From positions 1 through 64,000 of the forward strand of contig NZ_JAUYTR010000009.1 of NCBI RefSeq assembly GCF_030695065.1: 64,000 nucleotides of DNA, in the 5' to 3' direction. The notes beneath the pieces are model-generated. The model was given only the letters and a program-made list of their open reading frames with translations, had not been told where the DNA came from and did not search any database. This DNA is from Sediminibacterium sp. Its GTDB lineage: Bacteria > Bacteroidota > Bacteroidia > Chitinophagales > Chitinophagaceae. Positions 46,144 through 57,630 of this stretch are shown in pieces; the first letter of the stretch is position 1; each line of letters begins with the position of its first letter. A program made the translations under genes and the position numbers.

Positions 46144-48885
46144 TTAAATATTAAATGCAGTATCAATAATTTCTGCTTGCTCTTGTGCATGCACTTTTGC
46201 ATAACCAGTTGCAGTTGCAGCACTAGCATTTCTACTGATTACACCAAAATTGATGGTTTTTAAATTGGTTTGCAAAAATCCGGCTGCACCCATATTCAAA
46301 GGCTCTTCTTGCACCCAGAACCAGGTTGCTTTATGGTATTTTTTATACAATAAGTCAAGTTGTTGATAAGGCAATGGATAAATTTGTTCTAAACGAACTA
46401 TTGCAATATCTGTTCTATTTTCTTTCAGCTGCTTATCTGCTAACTCAAAATATAATTTACCAGAACAGAATAAAACCTTTTTTACAGCAGAAGCATCTGC
46501 AACAAATGCATCATCAATTAGCTCTTTAAAACCTCCTGAAGTAAAATCTTCTTTTGCACTATAAGTGCCTGGATTTCTCAAATTAGCTTTAGGAGAAAAA
46601 TTAATTAAAGGCTTTCTAAAATTCCAACTCACTTGTCTTCTAAAAGCATGGAATAAATTAGCAGCACTGGTGATATTGGTAATTACCATATTCAGCTCTG
46701 CACACATTTGAAGAAAACGCTCCATTCTTGCACTACTGTGCTCAGGGCCTTGACCTTCATATCCATGAGGCAATAACATAACTAAACCATTTTGGCGTTG
46801 CCACTTTTGCTCACCAGCTGCTATGAACTGATCAATCATGGTTTGAGCTCCATTACAAAAATCTCCAAATTGAGCTTCCCAAATAACCAATGCATTAGGA
46901 TTGGCCATTGCATATCCATATTCAAATCCTAATACCCCATATTCACTTAATAAAGAATTATAAATTCTAAACTGTTGCTGGCCTTCTTTAAAGTGATTTA
47001 ATCGATTGTATTCGCGGTTCGTTTCCTCATCCCTAATTACTGCATGTCTATGACTAAAAGTTCCTCGCTTTACGTCTTGACCACTCATTCTTACAATATT
47101 CCCATCTGTTAAAATAGAACCGTAAGCCATTAATTCTGCAGTTGCCCAATCTATTTTTCCTTCGGTTTCGAATAACTTAATTTTATCTTGAATTAATTTC
47201 TCAATTTTCTTCAATGGCTTTAAATCGGCTGGCCATTTCATTAACCCATTAAATAATAAACCAAACTGATCTTCATCAATGGCCGTTGAAGGGGAGTATT
47301 CGAAATCTGAAGGAGTTGCTTTTACAAAAGACTTCCAAATTAATTCTGGTTGTTGATATTTATATGGGAGTGGATTTTGTTTTACTTCATCTAATCTTTC
47401 TTGCAAATCGGACCAGAATTTTTTCTCCATGCCCTTGGCCAATTCTTGAGCATCAGGCGTGCCGTTTTCAATAAGATAATGAGTATATATTTCTCTAGGA
47501 TTCTGATGCTTATCTATGAGTGCATACAATTGAGGTTGAGTATATTTCGGGTCATCACCTTCGTTATGGCCATGCTTTCTATAGCATACCATATCAATAA
47601 ATATATCTGAATTAAATTCTCTTCTATATCTAGTAGCAATTTCTGCGCATTTAACAACTGCTTCTGCATCGTCTCCATTTACATGCAAAACAGGAGCTTG
47701 AACCATAGCTGCAACAGAGGTAGAATAGTCTGCACTTCTAGCATCGTCAAAGTCGGTTGTAAAACCAATCTGGTTATTAATTACAAAGTGAATGGTTCCA
47801 CCAGTATAATATCCACGAAGCTTACTCATTTGCAATACTTCATATACAATACCTTGGCCTGCTACAGAAGAATCCCCATGAATTAAAATGGGTAAGATAT
47901 TTTCAAAATGACTTTCAGATATAAGATCTGCTTTTGCTCTAGCAAAACCAACAACAACTGGATCTACCGCTTCAAGATGCGAAGGATTGGGCATCAATTT
48001 TAAATGAATGGTTTTATCATCCATTGTTTTTATTTCACTACCATACCCCATATGGTATTTCACATCACCGCTACCCATGGTTTGATCAATGGTAGCTGTA
48101 CCTTCAAACTCACTAAAAATTTGCTCATAGGTTTTCCCCATGATATTAGCCAACACATTTAATCTTCCTCTATGCGCCATCCCAATAACTACTTCTTGAA
48201 TGTCGTGGTTGGCCGCTGTATTTATGATTGCATCTAGTGCAGCAATGGTTGTTTCTCCTCCTTCTAATGAAAACCTTTTTTGTCCAATGTATTTAGTATG
48301 TAAAAACTTTTCGAACATCACTCCCTGATTCAATTTTTCAAGGATCCGCTGTTTTTTATTTAATGGCAAAGGCTTTGCAAAATTTTGCTCCATTTCGGCT
48401 GTCAAAAAATCAACTCTTTTTTGATCACTTATGTATTTAAACTCTATACCAACATGGTTGGCATAAGTGTTTTGCAAATGAGATAAAATGTTTTTTAGTG
48501 TTGCAGCTCCTAAGCCAATTAAGTTGCCGGCTTGGTAAACTGTGTTTAAATCTGCCTCAGATAACCCAAAAAATGACAAGTCTAAATTTGCTCCTCTATC
48601 TTTTCTGGTTCTGATAGGATTGGTTTTAGCAATTAAATGTCCTTTGTTTCTGTAGCCCAGAATAAGCCTATATACTTTAATTTCTTTCAACCAATCAGCA
48701 GAAGCGGTTGCGCCCCCCTCAACAGAAGCTTGACCCGCGGTATAATTACCCGCAACAGCAAAGTCAAAACCTTCAAAAAACTTCCTCAAATCGGGGTCAA
48801 CGCTCTCGGGATTGGTTAAAAAGTCTTGGTATAGACCCTCTATGAACGCCGGATGTGAATTGGTGATGTACGAAAAATCCTTCAT
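46144..48885 (-). CDS. sucA: 2-oxoglutarate dehydrogenase E1
   Basis: Thiamine-diphosphate-dependent E1 of the TCA cycle. 913 residues. N-terminal segment FIEGLYQDFLTNPESVDPDL, then VIGMAHRGRLNVLANIMGK, HGDSSVAGQGIVYEVLQMS, VCYRKHGHNEGDDPKYTQP (ThDP/Mg region), EAQFGDFCNGAQTMIDQF and LPHGYEGQGPEHSSARMERF. Full length with all parts in order. Confidence 0.97.
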   Translation of the reverse strand: MKDFSYITNSHPAFIEGLYQDFLTNPESVDPDLRKFFEGFDFAVAGNYTAGQASVEGGATASADWLKEIKVYRLILGYRNKGHLIAKTNPIRTRKDRGANLDLSFFGLSEADLNTVYQAGNLIGLGAATLKNILSHLQNTYANHVGIEFKYISDQKRVDFLTAEMEQNFAKPLPLNKKQRILEKLNQGVMFEKFLHTKYIGQKRFSLEGGETTIAALDAIINTAANHDIQEVVIGMAHRGRLNVLANIMGKTYEQIFSEFEGTATIDQTMGSGDVKYHMGYGSEIKTMDDKTIHLKLMPNPSHLEAVDPVVVGFARAKADLISESHFENILPILIHGDSSVAGQGIVYEVLQMSKLRGYYTGGTIHFVINNQIGFTTDFDDARSADYSTSVAAMVQAPVLHVNGDDAEAVVKCAEIATRYRREFNSDIFIDMVCYRKHGHNEGDDPKYTQPQLYALIDKHQNPREIYTHYLIENGTPDAQELAKGMEKKFWSDLQERLDEVKQNPLPYKYQQPELIWKSFVKATPSDFEYSPSTAIDEDQFGLLFNGLMKWPADLKPLKKIEKLIQDKIKLFETEGKIDWATAELMAYGSILTDGNIVRMSGQDVKRGTFSHRHAVIRDEETNREYNRLNHFKEGQQQFRIYNSLLSEYGVLGFEYGYAMANPNALVIWEAQFGDFCNGAQTMIDQFIAAGEQKWQRQNGLVMLLPHGYEGQGPEHSSARMERFLQMCAELNMVITNITSAANLFHAFRRQVSWNFRKPLINFSPKANLRNPGTYSAKEDFTSGGFKELIDDAFVADASAVKKVLFCSGKLYFELADKQLKENRTDIAIVRLEQIYPLPYQQLDLLYKKYHKATWFWVQEEPLNMGAAGFLQTNLKTINFGVISRNASAATATGYAKVHAQEQAEIIDTAFNI

Positions 48886-49040
48886 TTGGCTTATTTATGC
48901 AGCTTTTCAATCTAAATTGTTCGCAAATATCGGTCATTGGGGGCAGAAAATAAACCAAAAAATAAGCTAAAACCCACTATTTTATACACAGGAGTCATTT
49001 TACTTAAAATCAGTAATTTTCTAGTTTTTTGTAATTTAAA

Positions 49041-49071
49041 TTTGAAATTTGTTAGAAAGCCCCTACCTTTG
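49041..49071 (+). promoter_or_regulatory. rpsT promoter
   Basis: TTTG (49041-49044), a 19-nt spacer and TACCTTTG (49064-49071) fit the Bacteroidota consensus; the rpsT ATG is 21 nt downstream. Confidence 0.65.
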
Positions 49072-49092
49072 CCGTCCTGAAAAAAATAGAAA

Positions 49093-49347
49093 ATGGCAAA
49101 TCACTCAGCTACAAAGAAAGACGTCAGACAAGCCGCTAAGCGCCGTGACCGTAACCGTTACTATGGTAAAACTACCCGTAACGCAATCCGCGACCTAAAA
49201 ACAAGCGCAGAAAAGAAAGGATACGAAGAAAAACTCCCTGATGTTATTTCTATGATCGATAAGTTGGCAAAACGTGGAATCATCCATAAGAACAAAGCAG
49301 CCAACCTTAAGAGCAAATTAGTGAAGAAAGCAACTGCATTAGCATAA
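49093..49347 (+). CDS. rpsT: 30S ribosomal protein bS20
   Basis: 84-residue basic helical protein that binds 16S rRNA. MANHSATKKDVRQAAKRRDR and RGIIHKNKAANLKSKL are family signatures. Single-gene unit with its own promoter and terminator. Confidence 0.96.
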   Translation: MANHSATKKDVRQAAKRRDRNRYYGKTTRNAIRDLKTSAEKKGYEEKLPDVISMIDKLAKRGIIHKNKAANLKSKLVKKATALA

Positions 49348-49370
49348 CTGCTCATTTACATTAAATAGTT

Positions 49371-49397
49371 AAAGCCAATCAATTGATTGGCTTTTTT
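49371..49397 (+). terminator. Rho-independent terminator of rpsT
   Basis: AAAGCCAATCA / TGATTGGCTTT stem followed by TTTTT. Strong, right after rpsT; it also lies downstream of the convergent histidine kinase gene. Confidence 0.9.
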
Positions 49398-49425
49398 TAT
49401 TTTGAAACCCCTAAAAAAGGGACAA

Positions 49426-50796
49426 CTACTTTTTTACCGGTAAGATTACCACAAAACTATTCAGCTTCTCTGATATGGCTTTATAGGTTAAGCTTCCTTT
49501 GTGAATAATAATGATGCGATTAATTATAGCTAAACCGAGCCCAAAACCTTTTTTCTTTCCTACATTGCTTCCTCTAAAGAAAGGAATCAACATCTTTTCT
49601 GCATCTTCTATACTTAATTGATCTCCTTTATTTTGAAATTTAATTTTTACTGTTTTATTGTCGGTTATTAATCGAATACTCACCGATTTGTCGTCTGAAT
49701 ACAAATAAGCATTTTTCATTAGGTTTATAAACGCAGCTCTCAATAAAGCCTCATTGCCTTTTACCATCAATTGCTCATCATCAGAGGGTAAATTATCAAA
49801 AGAAAAAGCAGTTTTAGCATCAGGAAAACTTTTATTAAAATAAGCAACAGTATCAAATAACAATTCATCAATTCGCAGATAAGGCCATTCTTCCATGAAT
49901 TCAATTTGCTCATTTTGAGAAATTAATAACAAAGAATTAGTTAATTCAATCAAATTCTGCTGGTCTTCTTTTAAAGACATCAATACTTTTTTATATCCTT
50001 CAACATCATAGTTACTATTTAAGGCCGCTTCTGTTTGAGATAACATTACTGCAAGAGGTGTTCTTAATTCATGTGAGGTATGATGCACGTAACTTTTTCT
50101 GAATTCAAAAGCAGTTTTAATACGCTCAAGCATTGAGTTAAAATTTTGTGCAATCGCATTTATTTCATCTTTTGCTGGCTTTACAAAAATTCGTTCAGAC
50201 AAATTCAGCTCATTAGTTCTTTGCATTTGATTACTTAATTCAACTATGGGCTTTATAGCTTGACGAACAAATAGAAAAGACATAACAGCGGTTAGCAACA
50301 ACGATCCTCCAAAAACGCTTGCAAGAATTAATTTCATGGTATTAAGTTTCCTTAAACCAACTCTATCAAAAGCAGTAGTAATTAAATATTGTTGATGAAT
50401 TGGCTTATAGGCCACTATAATCTGGTGATTATCTATATCGGTAAATCGAGTTACTCCTTGTTTTTTTACTTTTTTAAAATCAAGTATTGGGAAATTGATG
50501 TTTTTTTTATTACCTAAACTAAAGATTAGCGAACCAGTTGAATCTAATATATATAATCGTTCGTTAACCAACGCAATCCTATGAACTCGCAAAATATCTT
50601 CTTGAATTACAACAGGCGATTTTTGTTTTAAATTACTATAAATGTCATATAACTCGTCACCCTCAGATTCTACCCGATTGTAATAGTCATCTTCGCGATA
50701 GGAAGAATACAAAAAATAAATACTGGTACAGGCAATAAGTAAAATGGCAGCAACAAAGCTTGTAAAAAGCAGTGCAAACCGAAGTTTTAAATTCAT
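49426..50796 (-). CDS. Sensor histidine kinase
   Basis: 456 residues: N-terminal membrane helix (~6-28), a periplasmic sensing part (~30-155), a second helix (~157-177), HAMP (~178-230), then HisKA with the phospho-His in YVHHTSHELRTPLA and HATPase with GFGLGLAIIN. Encoded 4 nt after its response regulator. Third gene of the GIN lipoprotein-regulator-kinase unit; the signal sensed is unknown. Confidence 0.93.
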   Translation of the reverse strand: MNLKLRFALLFTSFVAAILLIACTSIYFLYSSYREDDYYNRVESEGDELYDIYSNLKQKSPVVIQEDILRVHRIALVNERLYILDSTGSLIFSLGNKKNINFPILDFKKVKKQGVTRFTDIDNHQIIVAYKPIHQQYLITTAFDRVGLRKLNTMKLILASVFGGSLLLTAVMSFLFVRQAIKPIVELSNQMQRTNELNLSERIFVKPAKDEINAIAQNFNSMLERIKTAFEFRKSYVHHTSHELRTPLAVMLSQTEAALNSNYDVEGYKKVLMSLKEDQQNLIELTNSLLLISQNEQIEFMEEWPYLRIDELLFDTVAYFNKSFPDAKTAFSFDNLPSDDEQLMVKGNEALLRAAFINLMKNAYLYSDDKSVSIRLITDNKTVKIKFQNKGDQLSIEDAEKMLIPFFRGSNVGKKKGFGLGLAIINRIIIIHKGSLTYKAISEKLNSFVVILPVKK

Positions 50797-50800
50797 GTAA

Positions 50801-51481
50801 TTACTTTATAAAGTAACCAAAACCTGGCTTAGTATGAATGAGCTTGGTATTAAAAGGCTTATCAATTTTATTTCTTAAAAAACTGATATACACTTCAATG
50901 GTATTGGTTCCTGTATCAAAACTCAAATCCCAAACTTTCTCTAAAATTTCCTGCTTTGAAATAACTCTCTCAGGTGTTCTTACTAATAATGTTAATAGGG
51001 TAAACTCTTTAGAAGTTAGATTAATGATAACGCCACTTCGAATTACCGATTTAAGTTTGAAATCAATTTCTAAATCACCGTAAACTATTTTTTCATGATT
51101 CTCAACAGAATCGGTTCTTTTAAACAATACTTTAAGCCGGGCAAATAATTCATCAAAATGAAATGGCTTTACTAAATAATCATCGGCACCCATATTAAAA
51201 GCAGCCACTTTATCATGTATTTCACCAACTGCAGTTAACATAACAATGGGAATATTGGCACTTCTTTTTCTAATATCACTACAAAGTGCCATTCCATTTT
51301 TACCAGGCAAATTAATGTCGAGTAAAGCCATGGAATAATCGTTTTCCATAAACATTTTATCGGCTTGAAGTCCATTTTCAGCAACGTCTACTTCATAACC
51401 AACCCTTATCAATTCATCTTGTATGGCTTTAGCCAATTTAGCTTCGTCTTCAGCCAATAATATTTTATATTTTTTTTCCAT
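50801..51481 (-). CDS. OmpR/PhoB-type response regulator
   Basis: 226 residues. Receiver domain (~1-120) with acidic pocket LAEDEAK, phospho-Asp in MALLDINLPGKNG and Lys in DDYLVKPFHF. DNA-binding winged helix (~130-226) with RNKIDKPFNTKLIHTKPGFG. The start overlaps the stop of the head-GIN gene (TAATG), so the two are coupled. Confidence 0.95.
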   Translation of the reverse strand: MEKKYKILLAEDEAKLAKAIQDELIRVGYEVDVAENGLQADKMFMENDYSMALLDINLPGKNGMALCSDIRKRSANIPIVMLTAVGEIHDKVAAFNMGADDYLVKPFHFDELFARLKVLFKRTDSVENHEKIVYGDLEIDFKLKSVIRSGVIINLTSKEFTLLTLLVRTPERVISKQEILEKVWDLSFDTGTNTIEVYISFLRNKIDKPFNTKLIHTKPGFGYFIK

Positions 51482-52200
51482 TAATCAATTTTTTTAACAT
51501 TACCGGCACCAACAATTTTTTGACTTACTACTGCATTCCCTTTATAAAAAACATCTCCAGATCCCATGATTTTAATATTAAGTGAAACATCAGCATAAAC
51601 TTTCACATTTCCATTTCCTGCAATTTTAATGGAAGCATTTTCCGATTTAAGTAGTTCTGCATTACAATCTCCAGTACCCGCAATATCAAAAGATGCAGTT
51701 TTAGTTTCTCCTTGCAAATTCACATTTCCAGATCCCTTTATTCCCACTTCTAACTTAGGGGTATTTACAGATAAGTCTACATCACCTTGCCCTGCTATAT
51801 CAATTTTTAATTCATCGCTTCCAGTAAACTTGTCAGTTCCTTTTACATTACCAGATCCTGCCAAAAATATCCCGGTTAAAATGGGCGTAGTGATAGTAAT
51901 TTTTATACCATGATCCGACTTTAAATTGAATTTAGACTTGGTTTTAAACACCAATTCATCGTTGCTTTCTGATAGAATCACATATTTCTGTAAATTCACG
52001 TCTGTTTCAATTGAAACAGACGTGGTTTTACCCGGCACTAAAATAATATCGAAATTTCCTTTTAATACAATTTTTTCAGCTTTCGTAACCTTTCTATCGG
52101 CTGTTACAATATTTCCATTGCCATGTATAGATTTCCCCATCCAGTTACAGGAAATGAACACCATGGATAGTAAAACAGCAGCAAAAACGTTGCTTTTCAT
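51481..52200 (-). CDS. Head-GIN domain lipoprotein (DUF2807)
   Basis: About 239 residues from MKSNVFAAVLLSMVFISC (52200), a signal peptide with lipobox ending at Cys ~18; the longer reading is unrelated sequence. The rest is a right-handed beta-helix with repeated GNV/GSGNV/GNGNVK turns: GSGNVKGTD, GQGDVDLS, GSGNVNLQG, GNGNVKVYA, GSGDVFYKG. Function unknown; probably surface or periplasmic. It is translationally coupled to a response regulator and kinase, which suggests that the lipoprotein is part of, or controlled by, their signalling. Confidence 0.88.
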   Translation of the reverse strand: MKSNVFAAVLLSMVFISCNWMGKSIHGNGNIVTADRKVTKAEKIVLKGNFDIILVPGKTTSVSIETDVNLQKYVILSESNDELVFKTKSKFNLKSDHGIKITITTPILTGIFLAGSGNVKGTDKFTGSDELKIDIAGQGDVDLSVNTPKLEVGIKGSGNVNLQGETKTASFDIAGTGDCNAELLKSENASIKIAGNGNVKVYADVSLNIKIMGSGDVFYKGNAVVSQKIVGAGNVKKID

Positions 52201-52269
52201 ATTAAATAAATTATGGTACCCGAAAGGTAGCAAAAAAGCGCATAAATATGGGAACAAGTAAAATTGAAT

Positions 52270-52277
52270 TAACTTTG
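52270..52277 (+). promoter_or_regulatory. -7 box of guaA, implying a leaderless message
   Basis: TAACTTTG (TAnnTTTG) ends only 5 nt before the guaA ATG at 52283, so transcription should start at or next to the start codon. Confidence 0.55.
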
Positions 52278-52282
52278 ACCCC

Positions 52283-53818
52283 ATGACAGAAAAAATACTG
52301 ATTCTCGATTTTGGTAGTCAATATACCCAGTTAATTGCCCGTGCTGTACGTGAGGCGAATATTTATTGCGAAATAATCCCTTTTCACAAAGCTTTTACCA
52401 TTGACCCCTCTTTAAAAGGGATCATTTTAAGCGGTTCTCCGTTCAGTGTGAATGAAGAAAATGCACCTTCGGTTGAAATTGCTTCATTTATAACTCAACT
52501 ACCTGTATTGGGCGTTTGTTATGGTGCACAATTAACAGCTAAAGTATTTGGAGGGAAAGTTGACAAGTCAAATAAAAGAGAGTACGGTAGAGCGCAATTG
52601 GATATTCAACAGCAAGACCAACTATTCAATGGCATTAGCTTAAAGTCTCAAGTTTGGATGAGCCATAGCGATTCCATTAAAAGTTTACCAGAGGGATTCT
52701 CCATTTTAGCAACAACAGAAAGCATACCAGTAGCCGCTTTTAAGAAAGATGGCACCGATACTCATCCGCTATATGGTTTTCAATTTCACCCAGAAGTTTA
52801 TCATTCAACAGAGGGCAAAAAAATGATTAAAAACTTCTTGGTAGATATTTGTGGATGTAGCCAAAACTGGACACCTGCCTCATTTGTAGAAGAAACGGTA
52901 GCCAAATTAAAAGAAGAAATTGGCAACAAGCAAGTTATCATGGCTTTAAGTGGTGGAGTAGATAGTACTGTAGCCGCAACATTAATTGCAAAAGCAATTG
53001 GGCCAAGATTACATGGAATATTTGTAGACAATGGCGTATTAAGAAAAGACGAATTTGAACAAGTATTAGAAACCTATAATGCAATAGGATTAAATGTAAA
53101 AGGGGTAGACGCTAAAGATCTTTTTTATGCGGCGTTAAAAGACCAAACCGATCCAGAAGCAAAACGAAAAGCAATAGGGAAATTATTTATTGATGTATTT
53201 CAATCTGAATCACTTCAATTACCCAATATTTCATTTTTAGGTCAGGGAACCATTTATCCAGATGTGATTGAAAGTGTAAGTGTTCATGGACCATCACAAA
53301 CCATTAAAAGTCATCACAATGTTGGAGGTTTGCCCGACACGATGCACCTTTCTTTAGTTGAACCATTGAGGTACTTATTTAAAGATGAAGTTAGAAAGGT
53401 TGGACTAGAGCTTGGCATACCATCAGATATGATTAACCGACACCCTTTTCCAGGACCAGGCTTAGCCATTCGAATTTTAGGTGAGGTAAATGCAGAGCGA
53501 GTAGATTTATTACAAAGAGCTGATGCCATTTTCATAAATGGTTTAAAGAAAGCGGGTTTATACACACAAGTTTGGCAAGCAGGTACTATACTTTTACCAG
53601 TGAAGAGTGTGGGTGTAATGGGCGATGAAAGAACCTATGAATTTACTGTTGCATTAAGAGCTGTGACTTCAGTAGATGGAATGACTGCAGATTGGGCACA
53701 TTTACCATATGAATTCTTAGCTGATATTTCAAACGAAATTATTAATAACGTAAGAGGTATAAATAGAGTCGTTTACGATATTAGTAGTAAACCACCTGCA
53801 ACTATTGAGTGGGAATAG
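52283..53818 (+). CDS. guaA: GMP synthase (glutamine-hydrolysing)
   Basis: Converts XMP to GMP using ATP and glutamine. 511 residues: class I amidotransferase (~1-190) with nucleophile Cys in [11 protein letters not shown] and His-Glu in [12 protein letters not shown]-loop ATPase with [15 protein letters not shown]-terminal dimerisation domain with [16 protein letters not shown]. The start [16 protein letters not shown] is fixed by the family. No purine riboswitch fits in the short upstream region. Confidence 0.97.
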   Translation: MTEKILILDFGSQYTQLIARAVREANIYCEIIPFHKAFTIDPSLKGIILSGSPFSVNEENAPSVEIASFITQLPVLGVCYGAQLTAKVFGGKVDKSNKREYGRAQLDIQQQDQLFNGISLKSQVWMSHSDSIKSLPEGFSILATTESIPVAAFKKDGTDTHPLYGFQFHPEVYHSTEGKKMIKNFLVDICGCSQNWTPASFVEETVAKLKEEIGNKQVIMALSGGVDSTVAATLIAKAIGPRLHGIFVDNGVLRKDEFEQVLETYNAIGLNVKGVDAKDLFYAALKDQTDPEAKRKAIGKLFIDVFQSESLQLPNISFLGQGTIYPDVIESVSVHGPSQTIKSHHNVGGLPDTMHLSLVEPLRYLFKDEVRKVGLELGIPSDMINRHPFPGPGLAIRILGEVNAERVDLLQRADAIFINGLKKAGLYTQVWQAGTILLPVKSVGVMGDERTYEFTVALRAVTSVDGMTADWAHLPYEFLADISNEIINNVRGINRVVYDISSKPPATIEWE

Positions 53819-53839
53819 TCTAACATAATTAAAACAGTA

Positions 53840-54997
53840 ATGCGGTTAAAAAGATACTTAGTAAGCTTATTGATTCTAGTAGCTAGCAATAGCTTAATAG
53901 CACAACAATCCGCTCCAATGAAAATTGCCGTATTTGCGCCTATATATTTAGATACGGTATTCAATGGAAGTAACTATATTTTAGGTAACAACAATTTACC
54001 AAGGACTATTTTACCTGGCTTAGATTTTTACAACGGCGTACAATTGGCTATTGACTCATTGAATGCAGAAGGGCAGTCTTTAACTGTTCTATTTTTTGAC
54101 AGCAAAAGCAATTCACAATCTATAAAACAAATTTTAGCAACTGAAGCTTTACAGGATATTTCAATGATTATTGCTTCCTTCAATAATAGGAATGACGTTA
54201 AAACCATAGCAGATTTTGCATTAAATAAACAGATTCCATTGATTTCAATGACTTACCCCAATGATGGCGGTGTTAAGGACAATCCTTACTTTGCTTTGGT
54301 TAATCCAACACTTACAACTCACGTAGAAGGGGTATTTAAATTCTTACAAAAAAACTATCCAACTGAACCAATCATTTATGTAAAAAAGTCTGGAGGCTTA
54401 GAAGATATGATTGAGGGTTTATTCTTAGAGCTAAATAAAAAAACTCCAGCATTGCCATTGAAAATCAGAACTATTAGTGTAACCGACAGTACCAATATTG
54501 CTGCTTTTAACACAATCATGGATAGCACTAAAACAAATATTATTTTTTGTGGTAGCTTAAATGAAAATTTTGGCATTAACTTGGTTAAATCTGCTGCAGC
54601 AAACAAAACTTATAAATCAATTCTGGTTGGTATGCCTACCTGGGATGCTATTAAAGATTTGGGGAAGGGTACAGAAATTATTTATTCTACCCCCTATAAC
54701 TACAATAGGACAGATAAGTTGGCACAGTATATTAATCAAAACTATAGAAACAAAGTAGCTGGAAGACCCTCTGATATGGTATTTAAAGGGTTTGAAGCAA
54801 TGTATCATTTTGGAAAGTTGCTTATAAAACACCAAAATAGTATTGCCACCCAATTATCAGACAATAGTTTTAAGCTATTCAATGAATTCGATTTTGTTCC
54901 TGTAAAAAACAACGGCGAAAATCTTCCTGCCTATTTAGAAAACAAACGAATATATTTTATCAAAAAAACAGATGGGGTAATTAAATCAATTCAGTAA
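53840..54997 (+). CDS. Periplasmic type I binding-fold protein
   Basis: 385 residues with signal peptide ([21 protein letters not shown]). Resembles the ligand-binding fold of branched-chain amino acid binding proteins: [63 protein letters not shown], and [19 protein letters not shown] near the C-terminus. No transporter genes are adjacent, so a sensing or non-transport role is possible. Ligand unknown. Lies 21 nt after guaA. Confidence 0.82.
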   Translation: MRLKRYLVSLLILVASNSLIAQQSAPMKIAVFAPIYLDTVFNGSNYILGNNNLPRTILPGLDFYNGVQLAIDSLNAEGQSLTVLFFDSKSNSQSIKQILATEALQDISMIIASFNNRNDVKTIADFALNKQIPLISMTYPNDGGVKDNPYFALVNPTLTTHVEGVFKFLQKNYPTEPIIYVKKSGGLEDMIEGLFLELNKKTPALPLKIRTISVTDSTNIAAFNTIMDSTKTNIIFCGSLNENFGINLVKSAAANKTYKSILVGMPTWDAIKDLGKGTEIIYSTPYNYNRTDKLAQYINQNYRNKVAGRPSDMVFKGFEAMYHFGKLLIKHQNSIATQLSDNSFKLFNEFDFVPVKNNGENLPAYLENKRIYFIKKTDGVIKSIQ

Positions 54998-55028
54998 ACT
55001 GTTTAGTGTTGAAACTGTTACATTAAGT

Positions 55029-55199
55029 ATGGCAGGAAATAAAGGAAATAAATCATACTTACCCCAAAAGAACTGTGCTACTTGTGGCAAGCCATTTACT
55101 TGGAGAAAAAAATGGGAGAAGAGCTGGGCTGAAGTAAAATATTGTAGTGATAGATGCAGAAATTCAAATAAAGGAAATGCAGGCCAACAAGGGAAATGA
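55029..55199 (+). CDS. DUF2256 zinc-ribbon-like small protein
   Basis: 56 residues: [16 protein letters not shown], then [18 protein letters not shown] and [12 protein letters not shown]. The CxxC...CxxxC pairs and the WRKKW motif are the DUF2256 signature. The fold suggests zinc binding; function unknown. Short, so easily missed in automatic calling. Its last 23 bp overlap the chosen helicase start, so it looks co-transcribed with the helicase. Confidence 0.88.
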   Translation: MAGNKGNKSYLPQKNCATCGKPFTWRKKWEKSWAEVKYCSDRCRNSNKGNAGQQGK

Positions 55200-57624
55200 T
55201 ATTATACATCAGTGGCTTAAACAACATCAACTTACTCCTTTCGAATTTCAGGAACAAGCTTGGAAAGCCATACTAAATGGCCAAAGCGGGCTAATAAATG
55301 CACCCACTGGTTGTGGAAAAACCTATTCTGTTTTCTTAGGTGCATTAATACAGTTTATTCAATCAAATCCAATCAATTGGGAAAAGAAAAACAATAATGG
55401 GCTACAAATACTTTGGATTACCCCACTAAGAGCTTTAGCCAAAGATATTGGGAGGGCTATGGAAGAAGTAATTGAACAATTAGGGGTACAATGGAAAGTG
55501 GCAATAAGAAATGGGGATACATCCACTGCCGATAGAGCAAAGCAAAAAAAGCAAATGCCTGAAGTATTGATCATTACTCCTGAGAGTTTGCATTTACTCT
55601 TAACACAAAAAAATTATCCAAATTATTTTAGTAGTTTAAAAATACTTGCAGTAGACGAATGGCATGAATTAATGGGAAGTAAAAGAGGTGTACAAACAGA
55701 ATTAGCCATAAGCAGAATTGCACATTGTACTAATGAATTACAAGTATGGGGCATTAGTGCTACCATTGGAAATTTAGCAGAAGCAAAAAATGTTTTGCTT
55801 GCTCCCTTAAAAAAAGAAGGCATCATCATCAAAGCGAAAATTGACAAACCAATTGAAGTTCATACAATTATACCCGAAGAAATTGACCAATACCCCTGGG
55901 CAGGCCATTTAGGTATCAAACTTGCGCATACCCTCATTCCAATAATTGCAGCAAGCAAAACCACGCTCATATTCATCAATACCAGAGGGATGAGTGAAAC
56001 CTGGTACCAAACACTACTAACAGTTGCACCAGAATTAGCTGGAGCCATTGCATTACACCATGGCAGCATAGAACAAGAATTAAGGCTTTGGGTTGAAGAT
56101 GCTTTACATACTGAGAAGCTGAAAGCAGTAGTGTGTACGGCTAGTTTAGATTTAGGGGTAGATTTTAGACCTGTCGATACAGTTATTCAAGTTGGATCAC
56201 CCAAAGGCATTGCCCGCTTTTTACAAAGAGCTGGAAGAAGTGGACATAGACCAGGTGAAATCAGTAAAATCTATTTTCTACCAACGCATAGTTTAGAATT
56301 AGTAGAAGCTGCCGCACTAAAATCGGCACTTAAAGAAGGCAATGTAGAAAGTAAGACTCCCCTACTTCTTTGTTTTGATGTATTATTACAATACCTATGC
56401 ACATTGGCAACAGGAGAAGGATTTATTGCAAAAAAGATATTTGAAGAAGTAAAATCAACACACTGCTTTGCAGATATTCAAGAACAGGAATGGCAAGAAT
56501 TATTGCAGCATATTACAACTGGAGGGAATGCATTACAGGCGTATGATGATTATAAAAAAGTAGAAACTATTGAAGGCGTATATAAAATTACCAATAGAAG
56601 AATTGCTATGCGACATCGAATGCATATTGGCACCATTGTAAGCGATGCAATGCTAAAAGTAAAGTTTTTAAGTGGGGGATATATTGGTGTTATAGAAGAA
56701 TATTTCATTAGTAAACTAAGTCCAGGAGATGTATTTACATTAGCTGGTAGAAACGTAGAATTAGTAATGATAAAAGAGATGACTGTTTTAGTTAAAAAAT
56801 CATCTGCTAAAAAATCATTGATACCTGCTTGGATGGGTGGAAGAATGAGTTTGACTGCAAATTTAGGGGCTGTATTAAGAAGAACTTTTTCTGAAGCCCT
56901 AACACCCAGTGCAGGAGTAGAACTTAAAAGTTTAACGCAACTATTTTTGCTTCAAAAACAATTATCACATATTCCACAACACAATGAAATATTGATTGAA
57001 CAAATTGAAGATAAGGATGGATATCATTTATTGGTTTATCCATTTGAAGGGAGGCAAGTTCATGAAGCATTGAGTGCAATTTTAGCATATCGAATTGCTC
57101 AAATTCAACCAATGAGTTTTTCCATTTCAATGAACGACTATGGATTTGAATTATTAAGTGATTCCCCTATTCCTGTTGATGACAGTAATGTTCACGAATT
57201 ATTTAGTGCCAACCATTTATTACAACATATTCAGCAGAGTATTAATAATACAGAAATGGCCAAACGAAAATTCAGGGATATCGCCGTAATTGGAGGACTA
57301 ATTTTTCAGGGTATGCCAGGAGAAAAAACCAAAGCAAGGCATTTACAATCCTCTGCCGCATTATTATTTAAAGTGTTTGAAGAATTTGATCCAAACAATA
57401 TTCTATTGAGGCAAGCATACAATGAAGTATTAGATCAACAAATGGATGAAGTAAGGCTAAGATTAGCTTTAAAAAGAATTGAAGAGAGTACCATTGTATT
57501 GCGTTTTCCTAAAAAACTAACTCCCCTCTCCTTCCCCATTGTGGTAGATGGCTTAAATAGAAATAATCTTTCTTCGGAAAAACTAGAAGACCGAATTAAA
57601 AAAATGCAACAACAATTATCTTAG
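55177..57624 (+). CDS. Ligase-associated DEXH-box helicase (Lhr family)
   Basis: About 815 residues from [18 protein letters not shown] (55177). Superfamily 2 helicase: Walker [23 protein letters not shown] (Ia), DEWH in [15 protein letters not shown] (II), SATIGNL (III), [11 protein letters not shown] (VI), and the Lhr-type C-terminal region. This subfamily usually clusters with an ATP-dependent DNA ligase, a beta-CASP exonuclease and PdeM; here only PdeM follows (6 nt). Probably DNA repair. Confidence 0.93.
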   Translation: MQANKGNDIIHQWLKQHQLTPFEFQEQAWKAILNGQSGLINAPTGCGKTYSVFLGALIQFIQSNPINWEKKNNNGLQILWITPLRALAKDIGRAMEEVIEQLGVQWKVAIRNGDTSTADRAKQKKQMPEVLIITPESLHLLLTQKNYPNYFSSLKILAVDEWHELMGSKRGVQTELAISRIAHCTNELQVWGISATIGNLAEAKNVLLAPLKKEGIIIKAKIDKPIEVHTIIPEEIDQYPWAGHLGIKLAHTLIPIIAASKTTLIFINTRGMSETWYQTLLTVAPELAGAIALHHGSIEQELRLWVEDALHTEKLKAVVCTASLDLGVDFRPVDTVIQVGSPKGIARFLQRAGRSGHRPGEISKIYFLPTHSLELVEAAALKSALKEGNVESKTPLLLCFDVLLQYLCTLATGEGFIAKKIFEEVKSTHCFADIQEQEWQELLQHITTGGNALQAYDDYKKVETIEGVYKITNRRIAMRHRMHIGTIVSDAMLKVKFLSGGYIGVIEEYFISKLSPGDVFTLAGRNVELVMIKEMTVLVKKSSAKKSLIPAWMGGRMSLTANLGAVLRRTFSEALTPSAGVELKSLTQLFLLQKQLSHIPQHNEILIEQIEDKDGYHLLVYPFEGRQVHEALSAILAYRIAQIQPMSFSISMNDYGFELLSDSPIPVDDSNVHELFSANHLLQHIQQSINNTEMAKRKFRDIAVIGGLIFQGMPGEKTKARHLQSSAALLFKVFEEFDPNNILLRQAYNEVLDQQMDEVRLRLALKRIEESTIVLRFPKKLTPLSFPIVVDGLNRNNLSSEKLEDRIKKMQQQLS

Positions 57625-57630
57625 TGGCCA

